Counted from the stretch's first letter, positions 45,334 through 55,577 are shown. The stretch: 64,000 bases of DNA from Desulforhopalus singaporensis (GCF_900104445.1 NZ_FNJI01000014.1:50021-114020); one strand, 5' to 3'. The notes: generated from the sequence alone by a model not told the origin. Numbers and translations: made by a program.

Positions 45334-46080
45334 ATGTCTGTAACTGTTGATCTTGATGAAAACCTCCTGCCCCGTCACGTTGCTATTATAATGGACGGAA
45401 ACGGCAGATGGGCACAGCGTAGGCGAAAGCCGCGGCTCTTCGGCCACAAGGCCGGGGCCGAGTCGGTTCGCGATATTGTTGAAGCGTGCAGGGAAATCGG
45501 GATCGAATACCTCACACTGTATGCGTTTTCTTCGGAAAACTGGAAGCGTCCCGACCAGGAAGTTTCTGGGTTGATGTCCATTTTAAAAAAGTATCTGATC
45601 TCCGAATTGCCAAAGATGGTAAAAAACGATGTTCGTTTGCTGGCGATAGGGAACCATGCAAAACTTCCCGAGGACGTAAGGAAAACGCTGCGGGAAACCA
45701 TCAAGACAACCGCTGAAAACAACAAACTCACCCTCACCCTGGCGTTGAGTTACGGCGGACGAGACGAAATCGTCAGGGCTGTCAAAAAAATCAGCGCCGA
45801 CTGCGTTAACGGAAGTTTGCAGGTTGACCAGATCTGTGAAGATACCCTGCAGAACGCACTCGATACGTCGGCAGTACCCGATCCCGATCTCCTTATCAGG
45901 ACTGGCGGTGAGGCGAGACTGTCCAATTTTCTGTTGTGGCAGGCATCCTATGCAGAAATTCTCTTCACTGATATGATGTGGCCGGACTTCAGAAAGGATG
46001 CTTTTTACCGAGCACTTTCCGATTACCAGAAACGGGAACGCAGATTTGGGCGCACCCGAGAACAGTTGCACTCAGAGTAA
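45334..46080 (+). CDS. uppS: isoprenyl transferase (undecaprenyl diphosphate synthase)
   Basis: The 248-residue cis-prenyltransferase makes the C55 lipid carrier for peptidoglycan and O-antigen. HVAIIMDGNGRWAQ contains the catalytic Asp; YLTLYAFSSENWKRP and RTGGEARLSNFLLWQASYAEI are the other signatures. The family usually has RTSGE or RTGGE; this one has RTGGE. It starts a run of lipid genes with cdsA and dxr. Confidence 0.97.
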   Translation: MSVTVDLDENLLPRHVAIIMDGNGRWAQRRRKPRLFGHKAGAESVRDIVEACREIGIEYLTLYAFSSENWKRPDQEVSGLMSILKKYLISELPKMVKNDVRLLAIGNHAKLPEDVRKTLRETIKTTAENNKLTLTLALSYGGRDEIVRAVKKISADCVNGSLQVDQICEDTLQNALDTSAVPDPDLLIRTGGEARLSNFLLWQASYAEILFTDMMWPDFRKDAFYRALSDYQKRERRFGRTREQLHSE

Positions 46081-46084
46081 GACG

Positions 46085-46885
46085 ATGAAACGTATTGTGC
46101 CCGGGCTGTTGATTGCTGGTTTGTGGCTTATGCTGTTGCTTTTTGGGTCGATACAACTTTTCAGTCTGCTTTTTTTTGTTATCGCCATGATCGGCGCAGA
46201 TGAATATCTGAGGATGGCCGACAGGCGGGATGTGGCTTTGGGGGAGAAGGGGCTGCTGATCATCTTTACTGCGCTGCCTGTGGGAATAGTCGGATTGTGC
46301 GGGCAGACCGCAGGTCTTGGCGGCGCCGTTCTGCTATCTTTTGCAGGATTTGTCGTCTATCTGCTCTGCCGTTACGGTTCGCCGCTTGAGAGCTACGCGC
46401 TGTTTGCCAGGTTTGTTTTCGGCCTTCTGTATGTCGGCTTTCTCGGATCTCACCTGGTGCTGCTGCGTTCTCTGGAAGAAGGCGGCACCTGGCTGATTAT
46501 CGCCTCTGCGATAACCGCGTGCTCCGATACCGGTGCCTATTACACAGGAAAAAGATTGGGCAAAAGAAAATTGTGCCCTGCCATAAGTCCCAACAAGACC
46601 GTCGAAGGGGCGGTGGGAGGCGTTGTGAGCGGCACCATCGGCGCCCTGGTATTCGGTGTGGTCCTGCTCAACGAGCCTCCGTTGGTGTTCCTGGCACTGG
46701 GCGGAGCATTTCTCTCGCTTGTAGGTATCAGCGGCGACCTCACCGAGTCCATCATAAAAAGGGGGACGCAGACTAAAGATTCCGGCAGGTTGCTCGCGGG
46801 GCATGGAGGTGTGCTTGATCGCATGGATTCGCTTCTTTTTGTGGCGCCGGCTCTCTATTATCTCCTCATTCTTCTGGTGCCCTGA
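46085..46885 (+). CDS. cdsA: phosphatidate cytidylyltransferase
   Basis: CdsA (266 residues) makes CDP-diacylglycerol at the inner membrane. It is mostly hydrophobic with about seven or eight membrane segments; the signature [18 protein letters not shown] and VLDRMDS lies near the C-terminus. ATG 46085 is four bases after the uppS stop; longer in-frame readings would overlap uppS and are rejected. Its TGA shares a base with the dxr ATG. Confidence 0.96.
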   Translation: MKRIVPGLLIAGLWLMLLLFGSIQLFSLLFFVIAMIGADEYLRMADRRDVALGEKGLLIIFTALPVGIVGLCGQTAGLGGAVLLSFAGFVVYLLCRYGSPLESYALFARFVFGLLYVGFLGSHLVLLRSLEEGGTWLIIASAITACSDTGAYYTGKRLGKRKLCPAISPNKTVEGAVGGVVSGTIGALVFGVVLLNEPPLVFLALGGAFLSLVGISGDLTESIIKRGTQTKDSGRLLAGHGGVLDRMDSLLFVAPALYYLLILLVP

Positions 46886-48045
46886 TGAAGTCTATATCTC
46901 TTTTGGGCTCAACCGGCTCAATCGGTGTTAATGTTCTTGATGTTGTAAGGCGTTGTCCCGACCGTTACCGGATCGTGGCTCTGGCGGCAGGTACCAATAT
47001 ATCGTTGCTTGCCAGGCAGGTAATCGAATTCGATCCCGAGATTATTTCCATAGCAGAAGAAAAATATTCAACACAGCTGCGTGAACTCCTGCCGCGCCAA
47101 TATCATGCAAGAATCTGTTTTGGGGTCGAAGGTGCCAAATTGGCCGCGGCGTGTCGCTCTGCCGATATAACCTTCTCCGCCATCGTCGGGTCTGCTGGGC
47201 TTCAGCCGACCCTGGCCGCAATAGAGGCCGGCAAGGACATTGGTCTGGCCAACAAGGAGACTCTTGTCATGGCGGGCAGAATCGTAATCGACGCGGCTAC
47301 AAAAAACGGCGTGCGCCTTTTTCCCGTCGATTCCGAGCATTCAGCCATCTTTCAAGCGCTTGAGGCCGGTCGAAAAGAAGACCTGAGTAAAATCATCCTC
47401 ACCGCATCCGGCGGACCTTTTCACGGAAAAAGCCGACGGCAGCTAGAAGAGGTGACACCGGAGCAGGCGCTCATGCATCCCAACTGGAGTATGGGCCGGA
47501 AAATTTCTATAGATTCTGCTACCCTCATGAATAAAGGGCTGGAAGTAATTGAGGCCAGGTGGCTGTTTGATGTTTTGGCCGGCACAATCGAAGTCGTCGT
47601 CCACCCCCAGTCCATAGTCCATTCTCTTGTTGAATACGTTGACGGCTCGGTGCTGGCCCAGCTGGGGATTCCGGATATGCGCATTCCAATAGCCTATGCC
47701 CTTTCCTATCCCGAGAGAATGGATCTCGGGCTTAATCCGCTGCGGCTGTCGCAGTGTGGCAGGCTGGAATTTATAGAACCTGACTACCAATGTTTTCCGG
47801 CATTAAAACTTGCCTTCGACGCACTTGAGCAGGGAGGAGTGTTGCCCGCAGTGCTTAACGGAGCCAATGAGGTCGCTGTCGATGCGTTTCTCGCATCCAG
47901 GATCAGTTTTTTGCAAATTGCCGAGACAGTCGCGAGAACAATGGATATTGTAAACGAAGGAAGAGAGGATTGTCTTGAGGATATACTCCTTGCAGATTCT
48001 CGGGCCAGGAGGGAGGCTGAGGCGGTTATCCGCATTTTGTCCTGA
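46885..48045 (+). CDS. dxr: 1-deoxy-D-xylulose 5-phosphate reductoisomerase
   Basis: DXR (386 residues) makes MEP, the committed step of the MEP isoprenoid pathway. [16 protein letters not shown] binds [15 protein letters not shown] and [13 protein letters not shown] hold the metal and substrate, and [11 protein letters not shown] and [19 protein letters not shown] follow. The start overlaps the cdsA stop by one base. ispG downstream belongs to the same pathway. Confidence 0.98.
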   Translation: MKSISLLGSTGSIGVNVLDVVRRCPDRYRIVALAAGTNISLLARQVIEFDPEIISIAEEKYSTQLRELLPRQYHARICFGVEGAKLAAACRSADITFSAIVGSAGLQPTLAAIEAGKDIGLANKETLVMAGRIVIDAATKNGVRLFPVDSEHSAIFQALEAGRKEDLSKIILTASGGPFHGKSRRQLEEVTPEQALMHPNWSMGRKISIDSATLMNKGLEVIEARWLFDVLAGTIEVVVHPQSIVHSLVEYVDGSVLAQLGIPDMRIPIAYALSYPERMDLGLNPLRLSQCGRLEFIEPDYQCFPALKLAFDALEQGGVLPAVLNGANEVAVDAFLASRISFLQIAETVARTMDIVNEGREDCLEDILLADSRARREAEAVIRILS

Positions 48046-48102
48046 CCTTGGGGTGCGGTTGCACCGATTTCTTGCTATACACTTTTTCAACTGCTGGTAA
48101 TA

Positions 48103-49176
48103 ATGAATACCTTGTTCGCTTTTATAATTGTTTTAGGTCTTCTCATCTTTGTGCATGAGTTCGGGCATTTTATCTTTGCCAAACTCTTCGGGGTGCGGGT
48201 GTTGAAATTTTCCCTGGGATTTGGCCCCAGCCTGGTGGGGAGAAAGATCGGTGAGACGGAGTATGTCATTTCCGCCTTTCCGCTTGGGGGCTTCGTTAAA
48301 ATGTACGGGGAAAATCCCGACGAGCAGGATATTCCCCAGACGGACAGGGAAGCATCTTTTGCCTATAAGCCGGTGTGGAAAAGATTTTTCATAGTCCTTG
48401 GCGGTCCGCTGTTTAATTTACTGTTTCCGGTCGTGCTGTTTTTCTTCATTTTCCTTTTCGTCGGGGTTCCGACCCCGGTGGATACCACGCGTATCGGCAA
48501 GGTAACAGAAGACTCTCCAGCCTACCAGAGCGGACTGCAGGCAGGAGATGTCATTGTGCAGATCGACGGCAATACAACCTCCAGCTGGCTTGACGTGCTT
48601 GAGTCGGTAAAAAACAGCGGTGGAAAGGAATTGTCCGTTGCGGTGATGCGCGGCGGCAAACAGGCGACAATAAAGGTTACGCCGGCAATAGATTCGGTGA
48701 AGAATGTGTTTGGAGAAGAGATCGAACAGCGCTATATGGTTGGAATAATGAAGGCTGACGAGCTTGTCTATGAAAGAAGCGGGCTGGTGGAATCCTTCAC
48801 CAACAGCTGCCTGCAGACGTGGATATACATCTCCCTTACCGTGAAGGGTTTTATCAAGATTGTCCAGCAGGTGGTCCCGGCATCGGAGCTGGGCGGGCCG
48901 ATTCTCATCGCCCAGATCGCTGGCGAGCAGATGCGGGCGGGATGGCTCAATCTTATCTATTTCATGGGACTTTTAAGCGTCAACCTCGGTATTCTCAACC
49001 TATTGCCTATTCCCGTTCTGGACGGCGGTCACCTGGTTTTTCTTACCATTGAGGGGATAAGGCGAAAGCCGCTGAACGAGAGGGCGCAGATTTTTGCTCA
49101 GCAGATCGGGATAGGGTTGCTCGCAACGCTTATGCTCTTTGTCTTTTACAATGATATAGTCCGCCTGTTTAGCTGA
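48103..49176 (+). CDS. rseP: site-2 protease RseP (RIP metalloprotease)
   Basis: RseP (357 residues) is an inner-membrane zinc protease that cuts membrane-bound anti-sigma factors. The HEFGHFIFAKLFGV motif near residue 18 holds the zinc ligands and catalytic Glu, and NLLPIPVLDGGHL near 300 has the third ligand. A single PDZ domain (VTEDSPAYQSGLQAGDVIVQIDG) lies between, whereas E. coli RseP has two. Confidence 0.97.
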   Translation: MNTLFAFIIVLGLLIFVHEFGHFIFAKLFGVRVLKFSLGFGPSLVGRKIGETEYVISAFPLGGFVKMYGENPDEQDIPQTDREASFAYKPVWKRFFIVLGGPLFNLLFPVVLFFFIFLFVGVPTPVDTTRIGKVTEDSPAYQSGLQAGDVIVQIDGNTTSSWLDVLESVKNSGGKELSVAVMRGGKQATIKVTPAIDSVKNVFGEEIEQRYMVGIMKADELVYERSGLVESFTNSCLQTWIYISLTVKGFIKIVQQVVPASELGGPILIAQIAGEQMRAGWLNLIYFMGLLSVNLGILNLLPIPVLDGGHLVFLTIEGIRRKPLNERAQIFAQQIGIGLLATLMLFVFYNDIVRLFS

Positions 49177-49925
49177 TGGATCGCACAACTCCTTTTATAT
49201 TGTCCCTGGATACGGCGACACCGTGCAGCTCTGTTGCCCTGACACGAGGAACGAGGGAGCACGGAGAGATACTTGGTGCGCTGAACCTGTCAGGTAATGT
49301 CACACACTCAAGAAGACTGCTGGCGAGCATTGATTACCTGATGAACCAGTCTGGGGTTGACTGGGATGACCTGGACGCGGTCAACGTCAGTCTGGGACCG
49401 GGAAGTTTTACCGGGTTGCGTATCGGTATGGCGACGGCCAAAGGACTTGCCGCGGCGGCTGGTAAACCGCTTATCGGGGTCTCCACCCTGGACGGTCTTG
49501 CTGCAAAATGTGTTACCGGCCGTCTTGTCTGTGCGGTGCTGGATGCCCGGAAAAAAGAGGTCTATGGGGCATTTTACCGGTGCGACAAAAAGGGCAGGAG
49601 TGCCAGGGTTAGCGATATGGCGGTGCTTTCGCCGCAGGTCCTTGCACAACAGATAAATGAGCCGGTGCTGATGGTCGGTGACGGCGCGGTGGCGTATAAG
49701 CAAAAATTCAAAGAGCTGCTCGGCGATAAACTGACGATTGCGCCCGCTCATCTTCACGAGCCGGGCGCATCGGCGATCGGTATGCTGGCGGGTGAAGCCT
49801 ATCTCAGAGAAGAGATGCTTGATATTAGCAGGGTGCAACCGATCTATATCCGCTCCTCGGATGCTGAACTCAACCTGCTGAAAAAGAAACAGCAGCAGTC
49901 GTCGTACAGTGGTGACAATCAATGA
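49176..49925 (+). CDS. tsaB: tRNA threonylcarbamoyladenosine biosynthesis protein TsaB
   Basis: TsaB (249 residues) is the non-catalytic partner of TsaD in t6A37 synthesis. ILSLDTATPCSSVAL, VTHSRRLLASIDYLM and GPGSFTGLRIGMATAKGLA are the ASKHA-fold signatures. It overlaps rseP by one base and ispG by four. The C-terminal VQPIYIRSSDAEL is standard. Confidence 0.95.
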   Translation: MDRTTPFILSLDTATPCSSVALTRGTREHGEILGALNLSGNVTHSRRLLASIDYLMNQSGVDWDDLDAVNVSLGPGSFTGLRIGMATAKGLAAAAGKPLIGVSTLDGLAAKCVTGRLVCAVLDARKKEVYGAFYRCDKKGRSARVSDMAVLSPQVLAQQINEPVLMVGDGAVAYKQKFKELLGDKLTIAPAHLHEPGASAIGMLAGEAYLREEMLDISRVQPIYIRSSDAELNLLKKKQQQSSYSGDNQ

Positions 49926-50998
49926 TTGAGCGACGGAAAACACGGCAGATACAATTGGGAAGTGTCGGCATAGGAAGCCAACACCAGGTTTCAGTCCAGT
50001 CGATGACCAACACCGATACCAGAAATATTGACGAGACCGTTGCCCAGATACACCGACTGGAGGCTGCCGGATGCGATATCGTTCGGGTCGCCGTCCCTGA
50101 CAGGGATGGTGCTGTTGCCATCAGGCAAATCAAGGACCGCATCAAAATTCCCCTTATTGCCGACATCCATTTTGACTATCGGTTGGCGATCGGCAGTATG
50201 GAGAGCGGTGCCGACGGTATCAGGATCAACCCCGGAAATCTGGGGGGTGAGGAAAAACTGGCCAGGGTGGTCGAGGCTGCCATCAGCAACAGGGTGCCTA
50301 TCCGGGTGGGGGTGAACAGCGGATCGATCGAAAAGGATCTGCTTAAACAATATGGCTATCCAAGCCCGGAAAACAGCAGAGCCCTTATTGAAAGCGCGCT
50401 GCGCAATGTGCAGCTGGTGGAAAAATACGGTCACCATGAAATCAAGATATCGATCAAGTCGGCCGATGTTCTGACCACTATAAACAGTTACCGGGCTCTT
50501 TCGCAGGCCACCGACTATCCACTGCACCTGGGGGTTACCGAAGCGGGGGGGCTTATCGCCGGGACGGTTAAATCAAGTGTTGCCCTGGGCATATTGCTGA
50601 GCGAGGGGATTGGCGACACCTTCAGGATTTCCCTGACCAGGGATCCGGTGGAGGAGGTGCGTGTCGGGTTTGAGCTGCTGCGCTCGCTGAAGATACGCGA
50701 ACGTGGCCCCGAGTTGATCTCATGTCCAACCTGCGGCCGCACCCGCATCGATCTGTTTGCCCTTGCCGAGGAAGTGGAAAAATTTGTCCAGACTATGGAG
50801 AGCCCCTTAAAGGTTGCCGTTATGGGGTGCGTCGTAAACGGACCCGGAGAGGCAAAACAGGCGGACATCGGTGTTGCCGGCGGCAACGGAGTAGGAATTA
50901 TTTTTAAAAAAGGTGAAATTTGGAAAAAGGTGCATGAAGACGAATTGATGGCAGTTTTTATGACCGAGTTGAAAAAGATGGAACAAGAGAGTAAATGA
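49922..50998 (+). CDS. ispG: 4-hydroxy-3-methylbut-2-enyl diphosphate synthase
   Basis: IspG (358 residues) reduces MEcPP to HMBPP using a [4Fe-4S] cluster. The TIM barrel starts with SVQSMTNTDTRN, and the cluster ligands are in CPTCGRTRIDLF and MGCVVNGPGEAKQADIG. It follows dxr by two genes, so the operon has two MEP-pathway enzymes. ATG overlaps the tsaB stop (ATGA). Confidence 0.98.
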   Translation: MIERRKTRQIQLGSVGIGSQHQVSVQSMTNTDTRNIDETVAQIHRLEAAGCDIVRVAVPDRDGAVAIRQIKDRIKIPLIADIHFDYRLAIGSMESGADGIRINPGNLGGEEKLARVVEAAISNRVPIRVGVNSGSIEKDLLKQYGYPSPENSRALIESALRNVQLVEKYGHHEIKISIKSADVLTTINSYRALSQATDYPLHLGVTEAGGLIAGTVKSSVALGILLSEGIGDTFRISLTRDPVEEVRVGFELLRSLKIRERGPELISCPTCGRTRIDLFALAEEVEKFVQTMESPLKVAVMGCVVNGPGEAKQADIGVAGGNGVGIIFKKGEIWKKVHEDELMAVFMTELKKMEQESK

Positions 50999-51087
50999 AA
51001 TATTGAACAGGTTGGTTCGTTGCCGGTGGCACTAACCCGCCGCCGGGTGTTGCATCCTACATGAATAATCCCTGACAAAAGAGACAA

Positions 51088-52797
51088 ATGCGCTATTCGA
51101 AAACCTTTATACCGACCCTCAAAGAGAATCCGGCGGAAGCGGAAATCATAAGCCACAGACTTATGTTGCGTGCCGGGTTTATCCGTAAACTTACTGCCGG
51201 AGTCTACAGCTATCTCCCAATTGGACTTACGGTGATACGCAAGGTTGAAAACATCGTCAGGGAAGAGATGAACAGGGCCGGAGCACTGGAACTGCTGATG
51301 CCGATGGTTCAGCCGGCTGATCTTTGGATGGAGTCGGGCAGGTATAAAAAATATGGTCCTGAACTGCTGCGTTTTCAGGATCGGCACGAACGGGAATCCT
51401 GTCTTGGGCCGACCCATGAAGAGGTGATTACCGATATTGTCAGAAAAGAGTTGCACTCGTATCGCGACATGCCTGTAAATCTCTACCAGATCCAGACCAA
51501 GTTCCGCGACGAGATCAGACCCCGTTTCGGCCTGATGCGGGGGCGCGAATTCGTGATGAAGGATGCCTATTCATTTGATGTCAGCGACGAGGCGGCATCT
51601 GAGAGCTATGTGAAGATGTATGAGGCGTATAAGCGTATTTTCGCCCGGTGCGGACTCGACTACAGAGCGGTACAGGCCGATTCCGGCACCATCGGCGGAT
51701 CTTTTTCCCACGAGTTCATGGTGCTTGCTGAAAATGGCGAGGATACAATCGTAATCTGCAACGATTGCGAGTATGCGGCCAATATGGAAAAAGCGACCGT
51801 AGTGTTGAAGGAACCGGCGGATTCCGCGGAATCTTTGCCCCTTGAAAAGGTTGAAACACCGGGCAAGAGAACGGTGGACACCGTCTGCGAGTTTCTCGGG
51901 ATTGAGCCCAGGCAGCTCGTCAAGACCATGGTGTATATGGCCGACGGAAAACCTGTCGCCGCCCTGGTGCGGGGGGATCGGCAGATTGAAAAAGTCAAAC
52001 TGACAAACCTCTTGGGTGCTACCGAGCTGGAGATGGCCGGGGAGCAGGAGGTTTTTGACGCAACCGGGGTTCCCACCGGCTATCTAGGACCCGCTGGACT
52101 TAAGATCAGGATCGTCGCCGACCAGGAAGTTGCCGCGATGAAGAATTTTTATGCCGGCGGCAACGAAAAGAACTATCATGTGAAAAACGTCAATCTGGGA
52201 CGGGATTTCGAGGTTGACGCGGTGGCGGATCTCAGGGAAATCACAACCGACGATCCATGTCCGGAGTGCGGCGGACGACTGGGCCTCACAGAAGGGATAG
52301 AGGTCGGTCACGTCTTCAAGCTTGGCACCGGTTACTCGGAAAAGATGAACGCTACGTTTCAGGATAAAGACGGCCAGGAGAAACATTTTGTGATGGGATG
52401 CTACGGTGTCGGCGTAACCAGGGTCGTTGCCGCGGCAATCGAGCAGCACCATGACGACAACGGTATTATCTGGCCTGTTGCCCTCGCTCCCTACAGTGTC
52501 GTTATCGTTAATCTGGGCATCCAGGATGAAGTTATCAATCCGGCTGCAGAAAAGCTCTACAGCGACCTGCTCGCTGCCGGGGTCGAGGTGCTGATCGACG
52601 ACCGTGACGAGCGGCCGGGGTTCAAGTTCAAAGACGCCGACCTGCTTGGAATCCCTTACCGTGTTACGGTAGGCAAAGGGTTCAAGAAGAGCGGCATGGT
52701 TGAAGTCAGGGAACGAAGAAGCGGTGAGACTAAAGAGATGGCGCCTGAAGAGGCGATTGCATTTCTCCAGGATCGGATCCGGGAACAACTCCAGTAG
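51088..52797 (+). CDS. proS: prolyl-tRNA synthetase
   Basis: ProRS (569 residues) is the bacterial class II form with an editing domain inserted between motifs 2 and 3 (about residues 225-410, with VKTMVYMADGKPVAALVRGDRQI). Motif 2 includes FRDEIRPRFGLMRGREFVMKDAYSF; the anticodon-binding domain begins near APYSVVIVNLG. The 89-base gap after ispG holds a small GC-rich palindrome (ACCCGCCGCCGGGT) but no T-box motif that I see. Confidence 0.98.
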   Translation: MRYSKTFIPTLKENPAEAEIISHRLMLRAGFIRKLTAGVYSYLPIGLTVIRKVENIVREEMNRAGALELLMPMVQPADLWMESGRYKKYGPELLRFQDRHERESCLGPTHEEVITDIVRKELHSYRDMPVNLYQIQTKFRDEIRPRFGLMRGREFVMKDAYSFDVSDEAASESYVKMYEAYKRIFARCGLDYRAVQADSGTIGGSFSHEFMVLAENGEDTIVICNDCEYAANMEKATVVLKEPADSAESLPLEKVETPGKRTVDTVCEFLGIEPRQLVKTMVYMADGKPVAALVRGDRQIEKVKLTNLLGATELEMAGEQEVFDATGVPTGYLGPAGLKIRIVADQEVAAMKNFYAGGNEKNYHVKNVNLGRDFEVDAVADLREITTDDPCPECGGRLGLTEGIEVGHVFKLGTGYSEKMNATFQDKDGQEKHFVMGCYGVGVTRVVAAAIEQHHDDNGIIWPVALAPYSVVIVNLGIQDEVINPAAEKLYSDLLAAGVEVLIDDRDERPGFKFKDADLLGIPYRVTVGKGFKKSGMVEVRERRSGETKEMAPEEAIAFLQDRIREQLQ

Positions 52798-52901
52798 AGA
52801 TGTTCTTCGTGCGGCGGGGGATATCGGCGCAAGCCGTTAAGCGCCTGCCGCAGCCCTGATACGAAATTTTCAGCGCAAAATCTCACTACAATTGTACGAT
52901 C

Positions 52902-55085
52902 ATGGTTATTCCCCCTCCAATAAACCCGGAAGGTCTCAAGAGGCTGGTCGCAAACTACCTGCCCAAAGAGGACCTTACGCTGATTGACCGGGCATGGGAG
53001 CTTGTTCTTCGCGTGCATGAGGGACAGCGGCATTTTTCCGGAGAGCCGAGAGTTTTTCATCTTCTTGAGGTTGCTACAACTCTTGCATCAATGCAGCTGG
53101 ATCTTGACACCGTACTGGGGGGAATGCTTCACGGGGTGCTCAACGAAGGGGTTACCTATGAAGAGATTGTCGATGACTTCGGCAAGGACGTAGCGGTTAT
53201 CGTCGATGGCTCCACCCGTATCACTCAGGTCGCCTATAACAGCAAACTGGCTTCAAAGGCGGAGAACCTGAGGAAGATGCTGCTCGCCATCGCCGCAGAT
53301 ATCCGTGTCCTCCTGGTAAGACTTGTCAACCGGCTGATCGACATGTTCCTGCTCGATGCCGTCGACAGAGAGGAACAGCTCGATATCGCCCAGGAGACGA
53401 TGGATGTTTACGCGCCGCTGGCCAGCCGTCTCGGCATAGACTGGATGAAACGGGAACTGGAAGATCTGTCGTTTAAGTTCCTGTATCCCGAAGAATACGA
53501 GGAGCTGACCCGTAAGCTTGAGAGTTCACTGGACGAGAGACAGCGATATGTGGACGATGTTATCAAGATCCTCCATGAAAAACTGGCGGAATCGGGAGTA
53601 TTGCCGGTCCGCATCATCGGCCGTCCCAAACATCTCTACTCCATATACAAGAAACTGAAAGTACAGAACATATCGCTTGAACGGGTATATGATAAGGTTG
53701 CTTTCAGGATAATAGTCAATACCGTTAAAGAATGTTACGAAGCGCTGGGTACCGTGCATGCCAACTGGGCACCAGTCCAGGGGCGGATCAAGGATTTTAT
53801 CTCAGTGCCCAAAGCCAACAACTACCAGTCGATGCACACCACCGTCGCCGGTCCCCATGGATACTTCATTGAAATCCAGATCAGGACCGACGAGATGGAC
53901 AGGGTTGCCCAGGAGGGGGTCGCCGCCCACTGGGCATATAAAGAGGGATCGAAAGCAAGCACCAGCGATGCCAGGCTTTTTCGCGAGCTGAAGAAGCTTA
54001 TCACCTCGTTGCAGGAGGTCGAAGATCCACGGGAATTTCTTGATCACCTGATCGGGGAACTCTATGACCCCGAGGTGTATACCCTCACCCCCACCGGCGA
54101 GGTGAAGGAATTTCCCCTCGGCAGCTGTCCCATCGATTTTGCCTATTCGATCCATACGGAAGTTGGCGACCATTGTGTTGCAGCCAAGATTGGGGGAAAA
54201 CATGTACCCCTGAAGTATCAGCTGCAGAATGGCGATATTGTTGAAATCGTTACGTCCCCGACCCAGCACCCCAGGAGGGACTGGCTCGACCTGGTGAAAA
54301 CCAGCCGGGCAAAGACCAGGATACGGTCCTGGCTCAGGCGCGAGGAGAAGGAGCGGGCATTAAAGGTTGGTCGGGAAATTTGCGAGAGAGAGGTGCGAAA
54401 ATATAACACTTCCCTCAAGAAAATTATCAAGACCGGTCATATTCGTCATCTTCTCAAAGAGTTGCGCTGCAATTCCCTCGACGATCTGCTGGCAAAGGTC
54501 GGGTCGGGTACCATAACGGTGCAGAATCTGATCAAGGGGCTGCAGCCTGAGGAACTACGCAAAGAGGGAGAACAGGTTCTTGAAAAGCTGCCGCCTGAGG
54601 AACTGGCCAGCCTGATGGTGAGCCAGGGCGGGCAGCGGCAGGCGACGGATAAATCGGGTATCAGCATCGACGGCGTGGACGGGATGCAGGTGAAGATCAG
54701 CCGCTGCTGCAGTCCGGTTCCCGGCGATCCTATCGTCGGTTTTATCACCATGGGGCGCGGGGTCTCCGTGCATAACGCCAACTGCCCCAATCTGCTCAGC
54801 GCCGATCCGCAGCGATGGATCGATGTTTCATGGGCTGGAATTGCCGAAAAAACCTATAAAGTCACTCTTCAGGTGAGCACCGAAAACCGCAAGGGCATCT
54901 TTGCAGATATAAGTACCCGGATCAGCGCCGACAACGCCAACATAGTTGATATTTCGGCCCACACCACGCCGACCAACCAGGCGGAAATGAAGATCTCCGT
55001 CGAGGTGGAAGACCTTGATCACCTGAAAACCGTTATCCAGCATCTCAAACAGCTTCCCGAAGTCATCGTTGCCCGCAGGCTGTAA
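52902..55085 (+). CDS. relA: RelA/SpoT homologue, (p)ppGpp synthetase with degenerate hydrolase domain
   Basis: The 727-residue long RSH has an HD-like domain (about 45-195), a synthetase domain (230-345), TGS (390-455) and a C-terminal ACT domain (650-727). In place of the hydrolase motif HDVVEDT it has HGVLNEG near residue 76, and in place of LADRLHNM it has LVNRLIDM near 140, so the metal-binding Asp residues are lost. The synthetase has GRIKD near 294, the RxKD form usual in bifunctional Rel/SpoT, not the ExDD form of RelA. It probably makes but does not break (p)ppGpp. No strong ribosome binding site precedes ATG 52902. Confidence 0.93.
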   Translation: MVIPPPINPEGLKRLVANYLPKEDLTLIDRAWELVLRVHEGQRHFSGEPRVFHLLEVATTLASMQLDLDTVLGGMLHGVLNEGVTYEEIVDDFGKDVAVIVDGSTRITQVAYNSKLASKAENLRKMLLAIAADIRVLLVRLVNRLIDMFLLDAVDREEQLDIAQETMDVYAPLASRLGIDWMKRELEDLSFKFLYPEEYEELTRKLESSLDERQRYVDDVIKILHEKLAESGVLPVRIIGRPKHLYSIYKKLKVQNISLERVYDKVAFRIIVNTVKECYEALGTVHANWAPVQGRIKDFISVPKANNYQSMHTTVAGPHGYFIEIQIRTDEMDRVAQEGVAAHWAYKEGSKASTSDARLFRELKKLITSLQEVEDPREFLDHLIGELYDPEVYTLTPTGEVKEFPLGSCPIDFAYSIHTEVGDHCVAAKIGGKHVPLKYQLQNGDIVEIVTSPTQHPRRDWLDLVKTSRAKTRIRSWLRREEKERALKVGREICEREVRKYNTSLKKIIKTGHIRHLLKELRCNSLDDLLAKVGSGTITVQNLIKGLQPEELRKEGEQVLEKLPPEELASLMVSQGGQRQATDKSGISIDGVDGMQVKISRCCSPVPGDPIVGFITMGRGVSVHNANCPNLLSADPQRWIDVSWAGIAEKTYKVTLQVSTENRKGIFADISTRISADNANIVDISAHTTPTNQAEMKISVEVEDLDHLKTVIQHLKQLPEVIVARRL

Positions 55086-55121
55086 GGAATAACGGGATGG
55101 GGGCGATATTGCAATGGGGGG

Positions 55122-55577
55122 ATGATCGTGTCCGTTTGTGACGTCTGCGGTAATGAGATCGAAAACGGTGCCAACAGATGCCCCTATTGTGGTGCGCATA
55201 TTGAAGGGGGCACGCTGTCCCCGGAAAAGTCTTTTCGCTACAGGACCGTCAATCTTGAGGCGGGCAGGCCTGTGGCGGAAGTGGCTCTTCATCGAATGGT
55301 TGAGGCCATAGACGACTGTAGGCGCAACGGGGTAACGGTGGTCACTTTTATCCATGGGTACGGATCGAGCGGTAAAGGAGGCATAATCAGGTCCGAATGC
55401 CGCAAGATGCTTGACTATATGGAAAACCAAGGACGGATTGGCGGCTATATTCCGGGAGAGGAGTTTAACAAACGTTCGGGAGCTACCCGGGCGTTTATTA
55501 ACCGTTTTCCGCAGCTTGGGAAAAATAAAAATCTTAACCGGGGAAATCGCGGCATTACCTTGGTCATACTTTCGTAG
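55122..55577 (+). CDS. small zinc-ribbon plus Smr-like domain protein
   Basis: The 151-residue protein starts with a zinc ribbon (CDVCGNEIENGANRCPYCG, cysteines 6, 9, 20, 23). Residues 45-151 resemble a stand-alone Smr domain (LEAGRPVAEVALHRMVEAID; VTFIHGYGSSGKGGIIR). Smr domains cut nucleic acid or act on stalled ribosomes in other proteins; the classic HGKG loop here reads HGYGSSGKG. The function of this combination is not known to me. It lies 36 bases after the RSH gene and is probably cotranscribed with it. Confidence 0.7.
   Translation: MIVSVCDVCGNEIENGANRCPYCGAHIEGGTLSPEKSFRYRTVNLEAGRPVAEVALHRMVEAIDDCRRNGVTVVTFIHGYGSSGKGGIIRSECRKMLDYMENQGRIGGYIPGEEFNKRSGATRAFINRFPQLGKNKNLNRGNRGITLVILS

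Noticed and set aside
50999..51087. T-box leader before proS
   Set aside because: A small GC-rich palindrome is present, but no T-box consensus or terminator is visible.
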